Source of the DNA: JAKVAV01 sp964635965
GTDB taxonomy: Bacteria; Bacteroidota; Bacteroidia; Flavobacteriales_D; Cryomorphaceae
Direction: 5' to 3'
Assembly: GCA_964635965.1 (NCBI GenBank)
Contig: CAZWQX010000001.1
Coordinates: 38,356 to 102,355 of the forward strand
DNA length: 64,000 bases
The translations under genes were made by a program, and so were the position numbers. Positions within the stretch are counted from its first letter, which is position 1; the number at the start of each line of letters is the position of its first letter. The notes under the pieces were generated by a model. The model did not search any database, was not told where the DNA came from, and worked only from the letters and a program-made list of their open reading frames with translations. Below are positions 61,113 through 64,000 of the stretch, in pieces.

Positions 61113-62048
61113 TTATGAAACGATAAAATATTTGCTTATTGATTGATAGTTGATCGCGCTATGAATGACTTCTGCAAATAAATCAGCGATAGTCAATACC
61201 CGAATCTTTTCGCTCTGCTGGCGAAGGGGTATGGTATCCGTAACGATCAATTCTTTGATGCTAGACTTTTCTATTCGGTCGTATGCAGGTCCTGATAAAA
61301 CGGGGTGAGTACACATCGCTCTAACACTTTTAGCACCTCGGTCCATCATCATATCGGCCGCCTTCGTTAATGTTCCGGCTGTATCGATAATGTCGTCAAC
61401 TAATAGAACATCTTTTCCTTCCACCTCTCCGATCACAGTCATGTTCTCGATTTGGTTGGCCACTTTCCTCTGCTTGTAGCAGATTGCCATATCTACATTC
61501 AAATACTTGGCGTAAGCATTTGCTCGTTTGGTACCACCAGTATCAGGCGCTGCCATAATAAGGTTTGAGGTATCGAGTGTTTCGATAAATGGCAAGAAGA
61601 TCGATGAAGCAAAGAGGTGGTCAACAGGAACCTCAAAGAATCCTTGGATTTGATCTGCATGAAGATCCATTGTCATCACACGGTCAACTCCGGCAGCGGT
61701 CAAAAGATTAGCTACGAGTTTTGCGCCGATTGCGACTCTTGGTTTGTCTTTTCTATCCTGACGGGCAAATCCGAAATAGGGTAGAATGGCGACGATTCTG
61801 CGAGCTGAAGCTCTTTTTGCGGCGTCAACCATGATTAGCAACTCCATCAAATTATCTGCGGGAGGGAAAGTCGACTGAATGATAAAAACATCATTTCCGC
61901 GGATACTTTCTTCATAGGAAATCTGAAACTCTCCATCGCTGAAACGCGACATTTTGAGGTTACCTAATTCCTGCCCGTAGGCTCTGGCAATGCTTCTACC
62001 GAGTTCCTCGGAAGCGCTACCTGCGAAAATTTTGACTGAACTGCTCAT
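61113..62048 (-). CDS. prs: Ribose-phosphate pyrophosphokinase
   Basis: Prs makes PRPP for nucleotide, histidine, tryptophan and NAD synthesis. The chosen start is the ATG at 62048 (311 residues, MSSSVKIFAGSASEELGRSI), because a strong promoter lies just upstream, inside the longer frame. Motifs are the ATP-binding FGFARQDRKDKPRVAIGAKL, the metal-binding MTMDLHADQIQGFF and the PRPP loop DDIIDTAGTLTKAA. It is the first gene of prs-rplY-pth. Confidence 0.96.
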   Translation of the reverse strand: MSSSVKIFAGSASEELGRSIARAYGQELGNLKMSRFSDGEFQISYEESIRGNDVFIIQSTFPPADNLMELLIMVDAAKRASARRIVAILPYFGFARQDRKDKPRVAIGAKLVANLLTAAGVDRVMTMDLHADQIQGFFEVPVDHLFASSIFLPFIETLDTSNLIMAAPDTGGTKRANAYAKYLNVDMAICYKQRKVANQIENMTVIGEVEGKDVLLVDDIIDTAGTLTKAADMMMDRGAKSVRAMCTHPVLSGPAYDRIEKSSIKELIVTDTIPLRQQSEKIRVLTIADLFAEVIHSAINYQSISKYFIVS

Positions 62049-62062
62049 CTTAAAAAGGGCTG

Positions 62063-62092
62063 CAAAGCTACGTGATTGGTACTGATTGACAA
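62063..62092 (-). promoter_or_regulatory. Promoter of prs-rplY-pth
   Basis: On the minus strand TTG at 62092-62090, a 19-base spacer and TAGCTTTG at 62070-62063 match the Bacteroidota consensus exactly. The element lies 15 bases before the prs ATG. Confidence 0.65.
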
Positions 62093-62132
62093 AGAAATGG
62101 AGGGGCAAATATCGGCGTAATCAAATTATTCC

Positions 62133-62162
62133 TTGCCTTATTGTATTTGTTCATTAATTTTG
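62133..62162 (+). promoter_or_regulatory. Promoter of the tRNA-Leu transcript
   Basis: TTG at 62133-62135, a 19-base spacer and TAATTTTG at 62155-62162 match the consensus. The expected start near 62168 gives a leader of about 130 bases ahead of the tRNA. Confidence 0.55.
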
Positions 62163-62177
62163 CGCTCCCCAAAACGT

Positions 62178-62283
62178 CTGAAAAGTGCCGAAATCGTTCG
62201 GATTCAAGCTTTCAGATTGAACAGTTTACCTAATGCCTGGTTGGTCCCGATAGAAATCGAGATAAACTCAACCACCAGGCATT
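62178..62283 (+). ncRNA. Structured leader of the tRNA-Leu transcript (two hairpins)
   Basis: Hairpin 1: CTGAAA (62178-62183) pairs with TTTCAG (62210-62215), with an inner CCGAA/TTCGG stem (62188-62201). Hairpin 2: AATGCCTGG (62232-62240) pairs with CCAGGCATT (62275-62283), extended by TGGT/ACCA after a one-base bulge. The 9-base AATGCCTGG recurs exactly at 62296-62304, where it forms the 5' end of tRNA-Leu. The leader may be a processing signal, a small RNA, or a remnant of a partial tRNA duplication; its expression is inferred from the promoter. Confidence 0.45.
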
Positions 62284-62298
62284 GTGTATCAATTTAAT

Positions 62299-62382
62299 GC
62301 CTGGGTGGCGGAATTGGTAGACGCGCTGGATTCAAAATCCAGTGGTAGCAATACCGTGTGGGTTCGATTCCCACCCCAGGTA
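62299..62382 (+). tRNA. tRNA-Leu (anticodon CAA)
   Basis: This is a class II cloverleaf: acceptor GCCTGGG/CCCAGGT with a G-U pair at 1-72, Leu-type D loop GGAATTGGTAGAC, anticodon stem CTGGA/TCCAG around TTCAAAA (anticodon CAA, reading UUG), a normal-length variable arm, a T arm GTGGG-TTCGATT-CCCAC, and discriminator A at 62382. CCA is not encoded. Confidence 0.95.
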
Positions 62383-62724
62383 CAAAGCAGAGCGAGAGTG
62401 AGAGCGGGAGCGATCACTTTCACTCTGCTTTTCTTCGCTCTCACACTCGTCCTCCACTCTTTTTTTCGCTTTTATTCTTGCAAAAACTTCCGATGGAAGT
62501 ATTCCTCAAAATCAAGAATTACGCAAACAAAGTGAGTGTGGGAGCGAAAGCGAACATGCTAACTCCGTTTCTTCTTCACACTCATTCCCACACTCACTCA
62601 ATTGAAACAGGGAGGTCTTATAAAGGACTCCAAAGAATACTGTTAGCGAAAGAGGTACCAGTCACGGTCATTCAATTGATTTTCAAATTCGTGTAACTTT
62701 ATCTGAAGACGAAAAGATGAAAGA
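62383..62724 (+). repeat. GA/CT-rich tract with several inverted repeats between tRNA-Leu and a four-helix-bundle gene
   Basis: The 342-base gap has no credible gene. It contains AGCAGAG/CTCTGCT and a longer imperfect pair CGAGAGTGAGAGCG/CGCTCTCACACTCG (62390-62450), and the exact 13-base pair AGTGAGTGTGGGA (62531-62543)/TCCCACACTCACT (62586-62598). The first part repeats GAG(C/T)GAGAG-like units. The composition differs sharply from its neighbours. Confidence 0.7.
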
Positions 62725-63087
62725 ATGTTCGATTTTGAAAAGTTGGATGTATACCACCAAGCCAAGGCTTTTTATACGTCAATCACGGAGTGGATAATTT
62801 TAAAAAAGGTAGACGCCGTAATTGCAAATCAATTAAAAAGAGCTGCCTTGAGTGTCCCTCTGAATATTGCAGAAGGCTCTGGTAGATTCTCCTTCAGGGA
62901 CCGAAGAAATTTCTACATAATTGCTCGGAGCTCCATTTTTGAGTGTGTAGCAATCTTGGGTATCTTGAGGGATGATGGGAAAATTCAGGATACGGAATAT
63001 CTCGAATTCTATGAACAGGCGGAATCCCTATCGAAAATCCTCTTCTCCATGATCCGAAACCTCACGGAAAAATCGGGAAGAAAATAA
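62725..63087 (+). CDS. Four-helix-bundle protein (23S rRNA intervening-sequence/S23 family)
   Basis: This 120-residue protein matches the four-helix-bundle family first seen in 23S rRNA intervening sequences: FEKLDVYHQAKAFYTSI, ANQLKRAALSVPLNIAEGSG, FSFRDRRNFYIIARSSIFEC and DDGKIQDTEYLEFYEQAESL. Relatives include the Avd accessory protein of diversity-generating retroelements and many stand-alone genes scattered in Bacteroidota genomes, with no established function. No reverse transcriptase or rRNA is nearby. The preceding inverted-repeat tract is a recurrent context for such genes as I recall. Confidence 0.88.
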   Translation: MFDFEKLDVYHQAKAFYTSITEWIILKKVDAVIANQLKRAALSVPLNIAEGSGRFSFRDRRNFYIIARSSIFECVAILGILRDDGKIQDTEYLEFYEQAESLSKILFSMIRNLTEKSGRK

Positions 63088-63094
63088 TCAGATT

Positions 63095-63126
63095 CAAAAA
63101 AAACCCCCTAAATCACTTCAGAGGGT
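63095..63126 (-). terminator. Intrinsic terminator of the GerW gene
   Basis: On the minus strand ACCCTCT (63126-63120) pairs with AGGGGGT (63109-63103) with one G-U pair, and T8 follows. It may also work weakly on the plus strand for the four-helix-bundle gene. Confidence 0.6.
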
Positions 63127-63216
63127 CTTTTCTTCAAGATCAGATAGGACTTAATCACTCAGATGAATATGCCTCGGGTCGATTATGGAATAGACCCAAG
63201 TCATATATCAAAGGCT

Positions 63217-63582
63217 TTAGTTCACTGATGGCTCAGGAGTTTTGGCGGCAAGTTTTTCGATTAGATCGGGAACTTTCTCGAAGGCGGCAGCTAAACCGTG
63301 TGCCTTACCCGCTTCTAAGAATGAAATCTCTCCTTCTCGAGTAACGAGGAATCCGATAGGTTCGATTCCCATACCTGCTCCAGCACCCATTCCTTCTCCT
63401 TTGCGTTCCTTACTCTCAGATCCACCTCCACCGCCTGAACCAAAGCCCATTCCGATTTTGATTACAGGTACCACTTTGAACTCTCCAAGTTCAAACTCTT
63501 TTCCGATTACCGTTTCAGTGTTGGCTTCAGTTCTCATGAAGTCAGTCACTTTCTCCAGTAATTCTTCAAAATGTAGTTCCAT
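63217..63582 (-). CDS. GerW/YtfJ-family protein
   Basis: This 121-residue protein has the family core: FELGEFKVVPVIKIGMGFGSG, then a glycine-rich low-complexity segment, then MGIEPIGFLVTREGEISFLE. In Bacillus YtfJ (GerW) is a sporulation/germination protein; homologues in non-spore-formers have no known role. The gene is immediately downstream of a partial gene whose product looks like DUF2953, the same pairing as ytfI-ytfJ. No signal peptide is seen. Confidence 0.85.
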   Translation of the reverse strand: MELHFEELLEKVTDFMRTEANTETVIGKEFELGEFKVVPVIKIGMGFGSGGGGGSESKERKGEGMGAGAGMGIEPIGFLVTREGEISFLEAGKAHGLAAAFEKVPDLIEKLAAKTPEPSVN

Positions 63583-63593
63583 GACTTTAGGGT

Positions 63594-64000
63594 TTAAAAA
63601 TTAATAAATGACTTAATGATTCGAACCGGCCTATTTTGGATATGCAGCAGTAGTGAATTGTTGCCCAGATAGTTCAGTTCGAATCCTCCTTTGTATTGAT
63701 TTAACAAAATGAACACGGGATATAGCGAAGCGTTTCTCACACAATCTCCGGTATCCAAGTTGAGATGAAATCGTTTTATCTCAAATGATTTGATCAACCG
63801 AATAATCGTTCTGGCATTGATTCGCCTTTTCTTTCTCCTTTTCGGAGACTCTTCAATTTTCTTCTCTTCCTTTTTCTTGAATAGGTGTTTTACCGGGTAC
63901 CAGTAAAAATTCCAGAAGATGACTCGAAATTTCACTTTGATTATCTCTTCCTCATCCTCAAGAAAACTGGCTTTACAGACTCCTTTGTACTCCGCATAAC
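63594..64000 (-). CDS. DUF2953-like protein (5' end outside the window)
   Basis: The frame is open to the right edge of the window, starting with YAEYKGVCKASFLEDEEEII at the boundary, so the true start is not seen. The visible 135 residues include a hydrophobic segment VIFWNFYWYPVKHLF, a lysine/arginine-rich linker, and FHLNLDTGDCVRNASLYPVFILLNQYKG. The L-D-T-G-D-x3-N-A-x-L-x-P pattern resembles DUF2953 (Bacillus YtfI). Adjacency to the GerW/YtfJ gene 11 bases downstream supports this, though the assignment is tentative. Confidence 0.6.
   Translation of the reverse strand, partial: YAEYKGVCKASFLEDEEEIIKVKFRVIFWNFYWYPVKHLFKKKEEKKIEESPKRRKKRRINARTIIRLIKSFEIKRFHLNLDTGDCVRNASLYPVFILLNQYKGGFELNYLGNNSLLLHIQNRPVRIIKSFINF

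Noticed and set aside
62383..62600. Possible CRISPR-like array in the GA/CT-rich tract
   Set aside because: The units are irregular, have no uniform spacers and are mainly inverted rather than direct.
62284..62696. Two plus-strand open frames running through tRNA-Leu and the GA-rich tract
   Set aside because: They begin inside or just before the tRNA, have low-complexity products, and are best explained by the repeat composition.
62725..63087. Four-helix-bundle gene as the Avd part of a diversity-generating retroelement
   Set aside because: There is no reverse transcriptase, template repeat or variable protein in the neighbourhood.
62361..63371. 13-base direct match GGTTCGATTCCCA between the tRNA-Leu T arm and the GerW gene, as possible att sites
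   Set aside because: The second copy encodes the conserved GMGIEPIG motif of GerW, the GerW gene is intact, and no integrase is present; coincidence is more likely.

Overview
The window is a chromosomal segment of a Bacteroidota bacterium, most likely a marine-type member of the Flavobacteriales; I cannot place it more precisely from sequence alone. The indicators are type IX secretion C-terminal sorting domains on three large secreted proteins, a fused MurF-alanine racemase, a DnaG and a thymidine kinase that lack the usual zinc ligands, DUF4271, DUF3108, DUF3098 and DUF3109 genes, a eukaryote-type GlyRS, and many promoters of the Bacteroidota form TTG-N(17-23)-TAnnTTTG. Nearly all of it is housekeeping chromosome with short intergenic gaps. 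I saw no phage, transposase, plasmid or CRISPR.

Layout. 1-5.3 kb: an NAD(P)-binding reductase, a secreted M28 peptidase, a winged-helix regulator paired with a membrane protein, a lipoprotein M23 peptidase and a DUF3108 protein. 5.4-14.1 kb: leuS on the minus strand, diverging from a tight plus-strand run ftsX, DUF3098, uppP, truB, queA, ispD, followed by rlmN. 14.1-22.6 kb: two unrecognised secreted proteins, a polyprenyl synthase, a MORN-type lipoprotein, dnaG, an MscS channel and recJ. 22.7-25.3 kb: a lipoprotein built of ten cysteine-rich repeats, a Bor-like lipoprotein, a small membrane protein and an abnormal class II tRNA-like gene. 25.3-29.2 kb: an Lrp/AsnC regulator, a YCII/DGPF protein with its ECF42-type sigma factor, an APS-reductase-type CysH and an SDR epimerase. 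29.2-32.7 kb: a four-gene minus-strand operon (coiled-coil protein, M28 peptidase, rsmI, quinone oxidoreductase). 32.8-38.7 kb: tdk, murF-alr and a T9SS subtilase. 38.7-45 kb (minus): glycosyltransferase, O-antigen ligase-like protein, S41 peptidase, rnpA, a HemD-like protein and DUF4271. 45-53.7 kb: an acyl-CoA dehydrogenase, hemA-hemC-hemD, nrdA, nrdB and DUF3109. 53.7-62 kb: glyS, two T9SS-secreted proteins with near-identical 3' ends, and prs-rplY-pth. 62-64 kb: a structured leader, tRNA-Leu(CAA), a GA/CT-rich inverted-repeat tract, a four-helix-bundle protein, a GerW/YtfJ protein and a partial DUF2953-like gene.

Functionally, several genes contribute to envelope growth (uppP, polyprenyl synthase, ispD, murF-alr, ftsX, M23 peptidase, O-antigen ligase-like protein and glycosyltransferase). 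Others serve translation (leuS, glyS, truB, queA, rlmN, rsmI, rplY, pth, rnpA), DNA replication and dNTP supply (dnaG, recJ, nrdAB, tdk, prs) and tetrapyrrole synthesis (hemACD plus a second HemD-like gene).

The least ordinary items are the class II tRNA-like gene at 25118-25232, with a 46-nt variable region and a non-Leu/Ser/Tyr anticodon; the leader of tRNA-Leu, which carries direct and inverted copies of the tRNA 5' end; the inverted-repeat tract next to the four-helix-bundle gene; and the duplicated sorting-domain-plus-terminator module at 55.3 and 56.4 kb.
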